From contig OX465583.1 in NCBI GenBank assembly GCA_950022655.1, positions 66,758,652 through 66,822,651 of the forward strand: a stretch of 64,000 bases of DNA, in the 5' to 3' direction. The translations under genes were made by a program, and so were the position numbers. Shown in pieces: positions 1-10,630 of the stretch (positions are counted from its first letter, which is position 1; each line of letters starts with the position of its first letter). This DNA comes from Alentia gelatinosa. Taxonomy: Eukaryota; Annelida; Polychaeta; Phyllodocida; Polynoidae. The notes under the pieces are model-generated. The model was not told the origin of the DNA. It saw nothing but the letters and a program-made list of their open reading frames with translations, and searched no databases.

Positions 1-715
1 AATAGCCAATCACAGCACAGAGCTTGCAAGCTCAACCTGCAGCAAGATTCCACCTGCTGTCTGTATATGTCTTTAAATAAGACTCTTATTTCAGGTATTA
101 ATGTGTGGCAGACAGGTGTCTCCCCATACCTCATAGTCTATCAATACCTCATTTATTCCCCAGGTGGCACCACCTGAAGTATCCACCATACTTCAGGTGT
201 GCGGCTACCGGTACACAACTCTCCAGTCCCCAACTGAACCTCGACCAGTTGACATGTTCATCAATCTCAGGCTGTTATCCCTTTTACTCCTGGTCGAGTT
301 GTGTGTATTTTCTTTTCTTTTGATATTGTCTTGTAATATGTCTATTAAATACTAAGGGTGAAAACAATATTCTCCAAAATCACACTTCACTAGTTTGTCT
401 CATGTTGTTTAATAAGTTGAACAATCTGTCAATACTTTCATCCGTCAGTGAAGTTTCCTGACTCATAGTCATACCTAGTAACTCTGAATTTGAGTTCTTA
501 CACCCTGAAGGGTAAGTTCCACTAATTAAACAGTCTTTACTGTGCTCTTCCACCGACCCACCTTCTTCTTGCTGGCCAATGACCACACTGCTGCCAGACA
601 CCAAGCTAGCGAGCAGCTAGGCACCTGCCCGAAACAGAAGGGCTGACTTGACTTTCCCGCCATCTGGTGAAAGTTGGCTGCATTATTGTGTTAGCCAAGT
701 TCCCCCCTAACCCAG
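1..715. other. Intergenic, no gene recognised
   Basis: I see no convincing exon here. A 74-codon open frame on the minus strand (380-604) has no recognised domain and no splice context, so I do not call it. Confidence 0.5.
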
Positions 716-1080
716 CGTTTACACTAGACAATTATACGCGGCGATTCTTGAAGCTGTCGACTTTTAGCCATAAAAGTCTAGAAATCATCTAATGTAAACG
801 CCAAGCACATGGCGACTGCAGATCGTCTGATTACATCTGATTACCCAATTTGGCACCACCTAGCGACTACTGGTCACGCTCTGACACCGGCAACTATTTC
901 AGGCCGTTTTGATTTAGTGGTCTAGATAGGCGGCGACTCTGGGAAAACTCAAGAGTCGTCAGTGTAAACGCTCAGCTACATGCTGAGGTCGACGACTTTT
1001 GCAGTGGACATTGCAACCGCCTGGCGACTATTGGCTGACAATCTACAGTCGCCACATATTTAGTCGTCTAGTGTAAACAC
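716..1080. mobile_element. MITE family A, full copy
   Basis: The ends are inverted: GTTTACACTAGAC on the left and GTCTAGTGTAAAC on the right. The interior has no coding capacity and carries repeated GGCGACT-type words on both strands. A second, left-end-only copy lies at about 25066-25265. A short non-coding repeat with terminal inverted repeats fits a MITE. No clear target duplication was seen, so the superfamily is open. Confidence 0.6.
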
Positions 1081-1669
1081 CTGATCAGTCGATAGGGGCG
1101 CATCGTGCGGCTCAGTGTTTGTATGGAATGGTGATCGAGGACTCATCAATTTCCACTAAATATTGGGTTAATGAAATAATGAAGGCAAATAGAAATAAGC
1201 ATTAACAGTGTGGAAGTTTATAGCACACTCTGGTGATAGAATTCCCCAATCTTTCAAAACTGTCCACACTTTCGGCCTCCGCTCCCTGGTTTGTGGCTCA
1301 CAAGTGTCACTCGGAGTCCCTGACCGCATATGTTGAGGTATAGGCGGGGAAGCAGTCAATGAGCTACATGTGCTCTGATCAAACCTACTAGCTGGCCATG
1401 GCTCAGAGCTGGCAAAAACTAAATAATCGGTTTTTGCCGTCTGGGAGCCAAGACAGCAAGCTGGCGAGAATTTGCAAATATTTGAGGTTGGCTTAGGCCT
1501 GCTCTAATGCCATGCCATGATAATAATATATCCTCTCTTGTGATGGGATTATGTCCATATTGAAACTACAGGCTTTAATAGTATATGAAGACTACCTTAT
1601 CAGAAATAAGAGGGCAGCACCTCCTGAACTTTGTCACAATTCACCACCATAAAAACTACGAGTCTAGAA
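1081..1669. other. Intergenic, no gene recognised
   Basis: Nothing supportable apart from short open frames without motifs. Confidence 0.4.
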
Positions 1670-1672
1670 TAA

Positions 1673-2094
1673 GGCCCGGCGTCCACCTACTACGATATGG
1701 CTCCGATATGGTCTACGATGCACCTTCCGATAGACAAAAATTAAAATCGCGTCGGATGGTCACCTAATATCGGGGCAGTTGACCACGTCTCTGCGATTAG
1801 ACACCGATAAAAAACCCATACAATGCGTGGTGGATTGACATGTCTATAGGCATATGTCCACAATCTTTGCACCTTCCCGATATGCCCCCGATACTTGCTT
1901 TTTGTATTTTTTTGTATTTCTTTTTTTAATCTTCTATTTATACTGGAGTATCCATCTAGGGTTAGGATACCCTGTTTTCAGTGGTCTCCAGTGGCCAAGT
2001 TGGGTTTCAAACCTTCTTAGCTATAGGTTTGAACAACGTATTGGTGTCATATCGGTAGGTCTAAATTCCTATCGTAGTAGGTGGACGCCAGGCC
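1673..2094. mobile_element. PIF/Harbinger-like MITE, copy 1 (with internal insertion)
   Basis: The terminal inverted repeats read GGCCCGGCGTCCACCTACTA on the left and GTAGGTGGACGCCAGGCC on the right. They are flanked by TAA on both sides (1670-1672, 2095-2097). A 3-bp TWA target duplication with GG...CC termini is typical of PIF/Harbinger elements. Compared with the copies at 25690-25971 and 32187-32470, this one carries about 120 extra T-rich bases near 1910-2035. Confidence 0.65.
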
Positions 2095-2499
2095 TAAATC
2101 ACATTAGGACAATATCCTCGCGGGGACAATGAAATGTGACTAGAGAACATAATGACAAGGACGATACTCATTCAGTTCGGACAGCTCGCCGGTGGTTACC
2201 TGCTTGAGGGCAACTGTAAATGACAGGTATTGTCAGAGTGCTGAAGAAAGGACCCCGTGTTTCTTCAACGTGAGCACAAGTTGGTAGCCATTAAATGCTG
2301 AAAGGAAGATCCCTGCATGGGGGCATGGCTTCTTGGCTTCTTTCTAAAGAATAGGACCATAAAGAATAGGTACTTTACTCAGAAACGTGAGGAATGGTTT
2401 TGGTGCCAACAACTTCCCATTGATTTTGGAATACCTACCCGCATGTGTCTTTAAGTTGTTTTCTCATGCGTATATAAGAAGTAATAAGAACCCATGTAC

Positions 2500-3030
2500 A
2501 GGTTTCTACAACCGATGGCACCACGGACCGATGGCACCTGGACTGAAGGTACCTCTTCGGGCAGATGGCAACATTTTTCCTAGACCGATGGCACCACTAC
2601 CATGACTGATGGCACCACTCACTGAGACTGATGGTTATTGCCAGGTTGTACTGTCTACACCACTTTTCAACTACCGGGTATATTATATTCACATATAAGA
2701 GAATTTATGTGATGATTAAAGGAAAAAAGAGAACCCGGCTCCGGTCCCTTCGGTGCCAGCCGTGGTGGCAGCAGTGGTCTCTCCCTGGCCAAGTGGTCAT
2801 AAAGTTTTTTTTCAGAAATCAGAAGAAAATCACCTGAAAGCTAAACTGGCAACCCTGTTATTACATGACTATTGCATATTACATACTATATATATCAAGT
2901 GGTGCCCATGTTCAGGTAAAAAGATAGGTGGTGCCAGCAGTCTAGGCAAGTGCTGCCATCAGTCCAGGTGAAACTGAAAAGAGGTGCCATCAGTCCAAGT
3001 GCCATCGGTCCGTGGTGCTATCGGTCCAGT
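2500..3030. repeat. Inverted arrays of a GACCGATGGCACC word
   Basis: The word GACCGATGGCACC and near variants recur about five times on the plus strand at 2510-2635. Its complement, GGTGCCATCAGTCC and variants, recurs about five times at 2906-3026. The block is therefore a degenerate foldback of short tandem units around a spacer of about 270 bp. The stretch before it (2098-2500) shows no gene. Confidence 0.55.
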
Positions 3031-3036
3031 TACCTA

Positions 3037-3140
3037 CAACACATACACAATATTGACTGCTTTAAGATGCAAGCAACCAAATATTCCAAGGAGGTGACGT
3101 GTAGTAATATCCGAGCGCATGTGAGGATATTATTTTTTTG
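3037..3140. repeat. Repeat with conserved hairpin core, copy a
   Basis: This shares its lead sequence (CAATATTGACTG) and its core (GTAGTAATATCCGAGCG...GAGGATATTA) with 6970-7085. The core at about 3098-3138 is an imperfect hairpin that recurs elsewhere in the window. Confidence 0.55.
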
Positions 3141-3407
3141 AGCATTCAACCGCTTTCACCTCTTTTTGTGATCCACCTTTCCCAGATGGTGGCGTGCCGA
3201 TATTAGTTCATTGAGGCATGCACTATTTTTCCGTATGCACTATTTTTCTGTATGCGCCCTTATCGCAAATCGGAGCACACAACATATCTGTATGCACTGG
3301 GTATGTCCATACAGAGTTCCCGTAGGTTTACTATGGACACTTTGTATTAGGTGGATAAATACACAATATTAAAATGATTTTGATCTGAGTGGCCATATTC
3401 TCCGTGT

Positions 3408-3452
3408 AGTTGACGCGTAGTAAAACTCCGAGCGATAGCGAGGAGTATTAAA
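3408..3452. repeat. Conserved hairpin core, copy c
   Basis: GTTGACGCGTAGTAAAACTC is followed by CGAGCG, then GCGAGGAGTATTA. This is the same hairpin core as at 3098 and 7030, in a different flanking context. Confidence 0.5.
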
Positions 3453-3454
3453 GA

Positions 3455-3715
3455 GGAAGCCCAAGAAATAAAATAGCTTAGTCCGTACTCCACCGAGTTT
3501 GACTACAAAGTAGTTTACGAAGCGAAGCTGAGTGAATTAGTCTGTGGTCAAACAAGGTGGAGTGCTGACTAAGTGGGTTTCTGATTTTATCTCACCCCGT
3601 CTAACATTGTTTAGTGATAAAATGAATCACCCAATTAGCCATTGAGTATTGGATACACGGAATTCGCGTTCTTAATGTTAAGCCTATGGAGAAAAATACC
3701 GGGGTGAGATAATGC
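3455..3715. repeat. Repeat family C, copy 1
   Basis: A dispersed repeat containing an inverted pair around TTTGACTACAAAGTAGTTTACG, then the words TTATCTCACCCCG and GGTGAGATAATGCG at the ends. Related copies lie at 5325-5595, 22015-22115, 22935-23160 and 23405-23630. All share the words ATTATGTCAC, TAGCCCATT and GAGATAAATTCAGAAACC or close variants. Confidence 0.5.
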
Positions 3716-3734
3716 GTTGCGTCAACTACAAGGA

Positions 3735-4230
3735 GAATACAGTCACAAAGATCAAAACCATAGTAATGTATTTTTTTCTCAACTTTCGCCCGTCAGGTGG
3801 CCGAAAAAGCCATTTTCTCCAAGGATATTACTATATACCCATGCCGTATATACTGCAAGTACGCATCGTTTCGCCATACAGCGTAAAAATACTGTACGAA
3901 ACACTGTTCTGTACGGGGAAATACGGAACCCTTGTTCCGTATACGTAGACTAAAATATTAGTTCTTAAGCCAAATGAAATTAATGATTTCTTTTAATTTC
4001 GGGTATATAGTAAAAACATAACATCCGACCATGCATGTACAAGTCTCAGAACTCGATGATAATTTACGGTTTCTACGTACAAACGCCTCGTTCCGTACAA
4101 ACCGTAAATCATCATCTCGTATTGTAGCTTGTACAGCATGATCAGGACATTCTATATAAATATAGCTTTCCGTATTCTACTCAGTAGCGACCTGGAGGCT
4201 CCATAGGCTTAATATGGAGACTCCGTATTA
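3735..4230. repeat. Repeat family D, copy 1
   Basis: It matches 20670-21330 along most of its length, with shared words such as ATGCCGTATATACTGCAAGTACGC and GAAATTAATGATTTCTTTTAAT, TTGTACAGCATG and CGTACAAACCGTAAAT. Its internal GTACGGAAC/GTTCCGTAC words form inverted pairs. Confidence 0.5.
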
Positions 4231-4499
4231 GGTGGGTAATAATAATATAAGAGCTTCTACATGTTGGTTGTACTGTCGTAGCATGGAATACTAATCAGGT
4301 AACGGAGCACCTCACAGCGCGCATCGTTTGTAGGCCAATACAGAAGGAGATTGGCGCTAGTACAATTTCGATTTTGACTGATTAAAATATGAGGCGACTC
4401 CGGCTCCATGCCACCTCCGTTGAGATTGATCATTAACGATCCCCCTCTCTGCATCTTTCTGCAGTTTCCAATACGGTCAATATTCAACCACGTTCTCCA

Positions 4500-4990
4500 A
4501 ATAGCCACATCATCCGTGTACCTCCCACCCTCTACTTTTAAAACACCATGAGATTGGAAATTTAGAACTTTCACAAGGGATTGATACCGTTTTTATATGC
4601 AGAGGTATTATTATGAAAGGATAACTAGAATTTTCACAAGCGATTGATACCTTTTTATATGCAGTAGTATCATTATGATGGGATAAATAGAAAACAATCT
4701 GGTTAAAGCAGTATTTACCATATACCATAGCCACATTGCTGTTCACAGCCATGTCCTGATCATCTACTATAAAAACTAATTCATTTCCAGTGACTTCATA
4801 CCATGAGATTGGAAATTTAGAACTTTCACAAGGGATTGATACCTTTTCATATGCAGTCATATAATTATGATAGGATAAACAGAAAACAATCTGGCTGAAG
4901 CAGCACCAACCATATACCATAGGCACATTGGTGTTCAAAACCAATGATCATCTACCATAAACACATACGCATTTCCAGTGACTTCTCTCA
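4500..4990 (-). repeat. Tandem duplication carrying a 144-codon minus-strand open frame
   Basis: Two diverged tandem units start at about 4549 and 4801, each opening with ACCATGAGATTGGAAATTTAG and period about 250 bp. On the minus strand an open frame of 144 codons (4510-4944) contains both units. The repeated protein pattern is VSI(P/A)CE(S/N)S...ISW followed later by VAMVYGKYC. The Cys-Trp-Tyr-x-Cys order is loosely Ig-like, but I would not assign a domain. No start context or splice sites support a gene. Upstream the frame is broken by small indels relative to the second unit, so it may be a decayed duplicated exon or chance. Confidence 0.3.
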
Positions 4991-5324
4991 CTACAACGAA
5001 CTTTATTGTCACGAAGCTTTATATGCTTCAAGTGAGTATTATTCTGACATTTCCCCTCAATGTTTTCACTTCAGAACTATATTCTTTTGGTGTTTGTTGC
5101 TGCTATAATTATTTTAATTCTCCTTAAAGAACCTAAACTCTGACCTCCCGCCCCCAAGGGAATTCTATATTTGTTTACTGATACAAGACGAGTAAGAATC
5201 AAACACAATATATATACAACACATATAGCATATGAGTGATATAGATCTTTCTGTGCTAATCAGATATCAGTACTATACAGTGTACATGATCATAAATCTT
5301 TCTATGCTAATGGGATATTATAGA

Positions 5325-5595
5325 GGAAACCTATGATAGTTTATGGGCTGAGCTCGTATCCCATCGAGTTTGAATCACGTAGTAATTACGTAGTGATTCA
5401 AACGAGATGGGATCGAGCTCTGACAGTGAACTCTAATGGGTTTCGGAATTTATCTCATCATTCACATTGACTAAGGGCTAACCTTTGTGACATAATCCCC
5501 CATTGGATATTTTTCCTAAAATATCCCATGGGTGTTGGATACGAGTTCCCAACGTTAAGTCTATGGAGGAAAAAAATACCAGGGTAGAGATATGA
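5325..5595. repeat. Repeat family C, copy 2 (palindromic)
   Basis: The centre is a strong palindrome: GAGTTTGAATCACGTAGTAA / TTACGTAGTGATTCAAAC, flanked by inverted GAGCTCGTATCCCATC and GATGGGATCGAGCTC. This is the clearest palindromic copy of family C. Confidence 0.55.
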
Positions 5596-5621
5596 ATATT
5601 ATGCATCGTATATAATCTTAC

Positions 5622-5769
5622 CTGACATTGTGACGCTGTGCTTGTACGTATTCTCTATGGTCGGGAAATAAGCACCTCCGAAATCTCCTTTGATGAACTG
5701 CGAGATGAGGGACGTTTTACCCACTCCTCCAGAACCCATGACCACGATGCGATAGTGCGTCAGGGCCAT
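5622..5769 (-). CDS. Ras-family small GTPase, orphan first exon
   Basis: The minus strand opens with ATG at 5769 and reads 49 codons plus one base to a consensus donor (CAG|GTAAG) at 5621. The peptide begins MALTHYRIVVMGSGGVGKTS, which contains a complete P-loop (GSGGVGKTS). A switch-I segment follows with PTIENTY, whose threonine is the Mg2+-coordinating residue of the Ras family. The exon ends in the same phase (1) and at the same place as exon 1 of the GTPase at 24215, so the two loci are paralogues. I looked for the switch-II exon (DTAG) on the minus strand from 5600 down to 1 and did not find one. It may lie beyond the left edge, or the locus may be a fragment. Confidence 0.75.
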
Positions 5770-5991
5770 GCTTCCAGGCCCCTCCAGGGTATGAAGGTGA
5801 GGCCTCCCCTAGTACAGGAGGACCTTCACTGACAACACAGGGAGGTGTGGAGTTCAGCCTGGACCGTTGACACAGCACCCTGGAGAAGTCATCACGAATC
5901 TCAGCAGATCCAGTCTCAAATAGGTGTCACTCATGCTATCAGCGATATACCATTGTGACCTGTTTCACTAGTTTCGTGACATGTCTATGTA

Positions 5992-6114
5992 GCGTCTAGA
6001 TGGTGTGTCTGGTTTCATAGATGGTGTCTAGATGGTGTGTCTGGTTTCATAGATGGCGTCTAGATGGTGTGTCCGGTTTCATAGATGGCGTCTAGATGGT
6101 GTGTCCAGTTTCAT
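5992..6114. repeat. Minisatellite, four units of about 30 bp
   Basis: The unit GTCTAGATGGTGTGTCTGG plus TTTCATAGATG is repeated four times head to tail with a few substitutions. Confidence 0.85.
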
Positions 6115-6115
6115 A

Positions 6116-6969
6116 AGAATTAGAAATTAGACTTCGTTTAGTCCGTTCTTGCTTGCACTCTTGGTGCCGCTTTTCATGTCTGTCTAACACTTTTGTCACG
6201 AAGCTAATGAAACAGGTCCATGACGTGTAGATTTGTCTAATTCTTATGTTTGGGGCCTGTCTTTTCCTAAGGGCAGCTACTTGTGTTCTCACAAAACTAG
6301 ACAACCCCAATGTCTGTATGGTGTCACAGACATGTCACAAAACTAGTGAAACAGGTCCCAGGTAGAAATAATCACTTGCTTTCTCCCTGCAGACTTCCCA
6401 ACGGCCTCCAGGATTGCTTCTACCAGAGCATCATATGGCTGTATGTGGAATCATTTGAAGGATTATCACGTCCAGGAATCTCCTCGAGAGCTCGGTCAAT
6501 GTTCCGGATGTCTGAACAGTGGAGTTATGTGTCGATTGGTCAGAGGGCATACTTGTGGCGGATATTGATTGGTACCATATCATCTCCCATGTGATCTGAC
6601 CCTCCCACACCCACCCCCACCCCCACCCACCCACTCGCCGGCTCCCACAGGCTAAAGCGCAACCTCTGCACCATCTGGACAGGGCCTGATACGTTATGCA
6701 CTCATTACACAAAAGCTTGTGGAGTATATCTATAAATCATCATTTGAGAAGGGACCGTATCAATGTGCGGACGCCTCATAGACATCAAAGGAACTGCAGG
6801 AGAACAGATGTTGCAGGGTTCTTTAAACACCATTGTTAAGTGTGGAGTGCTGAATGTGATGTTGAATGCTACCAAAACGCATCCCTGCTCGTGTGCTTCT
6901 GACAGGCGGTACCCACAGTTCCCGAAACTAGATTTATATTGCTTGGACATGGAGTTAACCAAAGTCAGC
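6116..6969. other. Intergenic, no gene recognised
   Basis: It includes a CCCACCC-rich patch (6600-6635). Open frames here have no recognisable domain. Confidence 0.4.
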
Positions 6970-7085
6970 CAATACATACGCAATATTGACTGGTTTCAGA
7001 TACAAGCGGTCGTATGCTACGAGGACTTGACGCGTAGTAATATCCGAGCGTATGCGAGGATATTGCGCAGAGTCAACTCCGCGTA
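6970..7085. repeat. Repeat with conserved hairpin core, copy b
   Basis: It has the same lead and core as 3037-3140. The core (about 7025-7077) is a hairpin: TTGACGCGTAGTAATATCC, then CGAGCGTATGCGAGG, then ATATTGCGCAGAGTCAA. Confidence 0.6.
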
Positions 7086-8622
7086 AGTCTAATTGAACAA
7101 AGTGGACGTTAAACTTCCCAAACAAAAAAACAAATACCAGCGGATCACTCTGCTAGGGCGGGTTGTGCAGGGTGGGGGTATTCTCCCTTCTTTCTAATGT
7201 TGGGGGGGGGGGGGGGGGGGCAGCTTTCAGTTATTGACTTAAGAGTTTGTTCCATATAACCGACTGCACGTCGGCCCTGTCCTGGTAACATCGGCAATAA
7301 TCTGCTATTGACTATTGGTATATTCTGTTGAAAATAGGCCTAAAACCGTCCATCTTGTGGTATCTGGTATCATCTGACAACCTGCCAATTGTGCCCGAAA
7401 ATGTTAGAGTTCACTGACGTTCCCCAATCGCAATCCCCGAAGTCCTTAGTTCTGGCCCTGTAGACTGGAATATGATATAATTACAGTTAGGCCTACAGTT
7501 GTACTCCTTTTCTAACAACCATGATAGACAACCTTTATTTGCTCCAATACACCATTACCTTCGAATAATGACTCCCAGTAAACAAACCAGGGGTCAAGGT
7601 CACAAGGTAGGCATCGGGCACCAGAGGGCACCACTATGCATGGTGAGCAGCAGAACTTAATTATCAAATATACTGCATGTGTATATCATAAAGAGACTTA
7701 CATGTTGGAGATATGGGTCAACTATCTGGACATGTGAATGAGGTGGAACTAATATTTATTTCATGTGACTTTTCAATGTTCTGACAGTAAGGTTCTAAGG
7801 AAACGGTACATAAAGATTTATGGCACAAATGTCGATATTCCAACATTAACAAAGTTACTCAATAATAGATCTACCCGTAAGTAACGGCGTTTTCTTGTGT
7901 GCTCACGTGTACGTTCTTCTACGTATTTTGACAAATAAGCCATAGAACGCCGCAAAGCGTAGAAATACGTAAACGAAAGTCAGAATGCGTAAACAAACGA
8001 AGTAAAAACGTAGAAAACATGTGGTGTCGGAATGAGTTTAAAAAATCGTCAACTTGTCTCTATGCATTTTAGATGCGTAAATGAATGCGATAAAACGCCA
8101 TATTTCGTAGAGGTGCGTAGATAAGCGCCCATAGTTTGAAATGTGTAGTAAAAATGAGAGAATTTACGTCAGTGTGAATGGATGGCGTATTAAAATATAA
8201 AAGCGTTGTATTTGCATAGGAAATACGCGAAACTCCGATCCTCTCAAATATGTAGAAGAAACGCCAAAATTTACGCTAGTGTGACTGGTTTTCAATCCCT
8301 AATATGGTTGCGCGGCCTACAGTTTATTTACATTCCCTTTCTGTGGATTATCTTTGTGCCTCTAACCATTAATATCGTTTAGTTTTCGTCGTTCTGTCTT
8401 CTCGCAGCCCATCCATGTATACAACAGTGTGAATCAAGTAAGGGTCTATCTCGTTTAAATGGTGGAACCTTGGACTCGGCCAAACTTAGTGTGTTCCCTG
8501 TGGTGGCCTCTAGTGGATATGGGAGAAACTAACCTATCACAAGTTGATTATTTACTGTGGCGTTATCTGGTGGTCTTATACTACAGTGGCAACCAGAGCT
8601 ACACAAAAGTTACACTGGCAGC
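7086..8622. other. Intergenic: G-run and CGTA-rich degenerate repeat
   Basis: A run of about 19 G lies at 7202-7220. From about 7875 to 8300 the sequence is crowded with TACGTA/ACGCC words on both strands and is bounded by GTGTG and AGTGTGACTGG. It resembles a decayed MITE, but I could not define clean ends. No gene seen. Confidence 0.35.
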
Positions 8623-9822
8623 CAGGGGCCCGTTTCAATAGAATGGGTCACTAAGCCACTTAGTGACAGCAATAGTGACAGCAATAGTCACAAAATTTAA
8701 GTCGCATTTCATAAGGCATGTCACTGTAGGGGAGGTGTGTCTTGTCACTGTTGTGGATGTGTCCCTAGTTTGGGACAAAACAAGTGGGGTACCCCATCTC
8801 ACATACTCATGTCCTAACGGGAACAAGTGCTGGCAAGGTGAGGTCACTGCATAAATTAGCGACTGCGCTTGACTAATACAGGTGTTGCCGTTCAGCGCCG
8901 CCTAACGGCCTACTGTGTAGTAACGCAGCCGCTCGGACAAATGCGGCCGACTCCAGCCACATGCCCATAGAGCCACACAGTAATCACACCTAAAGTGTGA
9001 ACGGTGGGTGTGATTACAGGAGTGTTATTTTTTGACAGATTAAATTGTTGGAGCAAACTATGGTATTGTACCAACAAGTCTGAACTGTCTAAACTTTATA
9101 GTTGATAATTGTTCTGGTTTTAACTTGGAGAAAGATAAGCATATGATAGCTAGGCCTGCCAATGTATTAAGGTGTATTCAATTTCGGTGATCCTATGTTA
9201 TCTCTACTATATCTAAAGTATTATTGAGGCAATATGCATGTATGACATACCAGATTTGAGCTGGAATACCATAGAATACGATGCAATCATTATTATGTGT
9301 CTGGAAATAATGTACACGGGTAATACAAAGGTATTACCTGCATACACTTAGTGTTCCAATGCTAAAGTATACGTTGCCAGGGGTATGTTTGGCTGCAGGC
9401 ATTGCGTATCCAAGTAGATAACGTGCGACACCGACCTGTGGAAAAAGGCCTATTCTACACTGGACACCAAAGCAACATTTGCTATGACAAAATTCAAATG
9501 TGAATATCTCTGGATTGCATGAGCTGATCTCCTTCATATTTGGCATGTTTATAAGTTGTATGTGCCCCTAACTGGGGTTAAAGGTTCACAGCTTAATTAC
9601 TACGGGAAGAGAAGTTACACGTTTGTGACTATTATAGACACTATAGTGACCCTTTTAGTGACCGGACATCGTCTTATGAAATGGGACAAGCCACTATTTG
9701 CGCCTGTCTCTTACCCTATGTCCCACAAACGGTTGTCCCTTAACTATTGCAACGCGAAGTGCCGCTATTGTGTCACTAAACCCAATAACGGACGTCCTAC
9801 AGGCTATTGAAACGGGTCCCAG
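8623..9822. mobile_element. hAT-like non-autonomous element, interrupted
   Basis: The ends are inverted: CAGGGGCCCGTTTCAATAG at the left and CTATTGAAACGGGTCCCAG at the right. CAGGG termini recall hAT elements. No transposase and no 8-bp target duplication is visible, so it is old. It carries a second repeat (8876-9451) nested inside. Confidence 0.55.
8876..9451 (-). repeat. Dispersed repeat H, about 575 bp, nested
   Basis: This is the reverse complement of about 54968-55545 over the whole length, and its left half matches 15885-16165. Shared landmarks are CCTTTTTCCACAGG at one end and GGTGTTGCCGTTCAGC at the other. The copy at 54968 is itself inserted into another repeat, which defines the ends. 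No polymerase III boxes are clear enough to call it a SINE. Confidence 0.6.
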
Positions 9823-10352
9823 AGCTACACTACGTTAGGTTGTTATATTGTCTTTTAAGAATAAGTTGAATATAAAACAGCCCCATAGGTGTCATTTACT
9901 TAAGAGAGTTTAATAAGAATTAGGAGAGTTGTACAATAAATTTATACAACGATAATTCGAAGCCAACATATTAAAAGATCTCATTTTTGAACTGTCCTAG
10001 CTCCAGGACCAAAGAGCTTATACAATGACATTGGCTCAAGAACGATCGGAGGACAATTTCTACTATATATCCTGGATTATTCAACAGGCCTCTGTATGGT
10101 TAATCGCACACAAAGCTTTTGAATAGTCAAAGAAGACTGCACTTGATGGGCTCTTTTGTCCTCGCTCAGGTGGAGTTCATCAATAAAGGTAGCAGCGGAA
10201 ACAGCATGAACCGTGCCATGAAATGATAGGAAGACAACTGCTGGTCAAACAGGTATTTGATATATTGCAGTTGGCTGGTGAAATATCTCACCACTGGTAC
10301 AAGATTAATCAAAGGAAGCACATTAAAATAATATATGCAACGATCACCCACC
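9823..10352. other. Intergenic, no gene recognised
   Basis: Nothing supportable. Confidence 0.4.
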
Positions 10353-10630
10353 TAAAGGGACGATATTACACCATGGTCGTAGTGGAGTGATGTGAAATGA
10401 CGTCATAAAAGAGTGGCCAATCAGCGGCCAGGATGTGAGAAAACAGACAAGATATCAATATGGAGATTTATCCATTCCTAACTGGATTTGTGAAGTAACT
10501 TGTATTATTGCGATTTTGTGATTCTGTGGTGATGCTACACTCCACTCATTTGGAAAAACCGTAATCGTCACTCGGCTTCGCTTCGATAATGATTGCGGCG
10601 CATCCAAACTTACGGAGTATTGTCCCTTTA
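10353..10630. mobile_element. MITE with TAAAGGGAC ends
   Basis: The left end reads TAAAGGGACGATATTACACC. The right end, complemented, reads TAAAGGGACAATACTCCGTA. The interior is non-coding, with inverted GTGGAGTG / CACTCCAC words. Confidence 0.5.

Noticed and set aside
2750..2765. A switch-II-like complement for the minus-strand GTPase
   Set aside because: The codons read Thr-Thr-Ala-Gly, not DTAG, and no splice sites or flanking homology support an exon.
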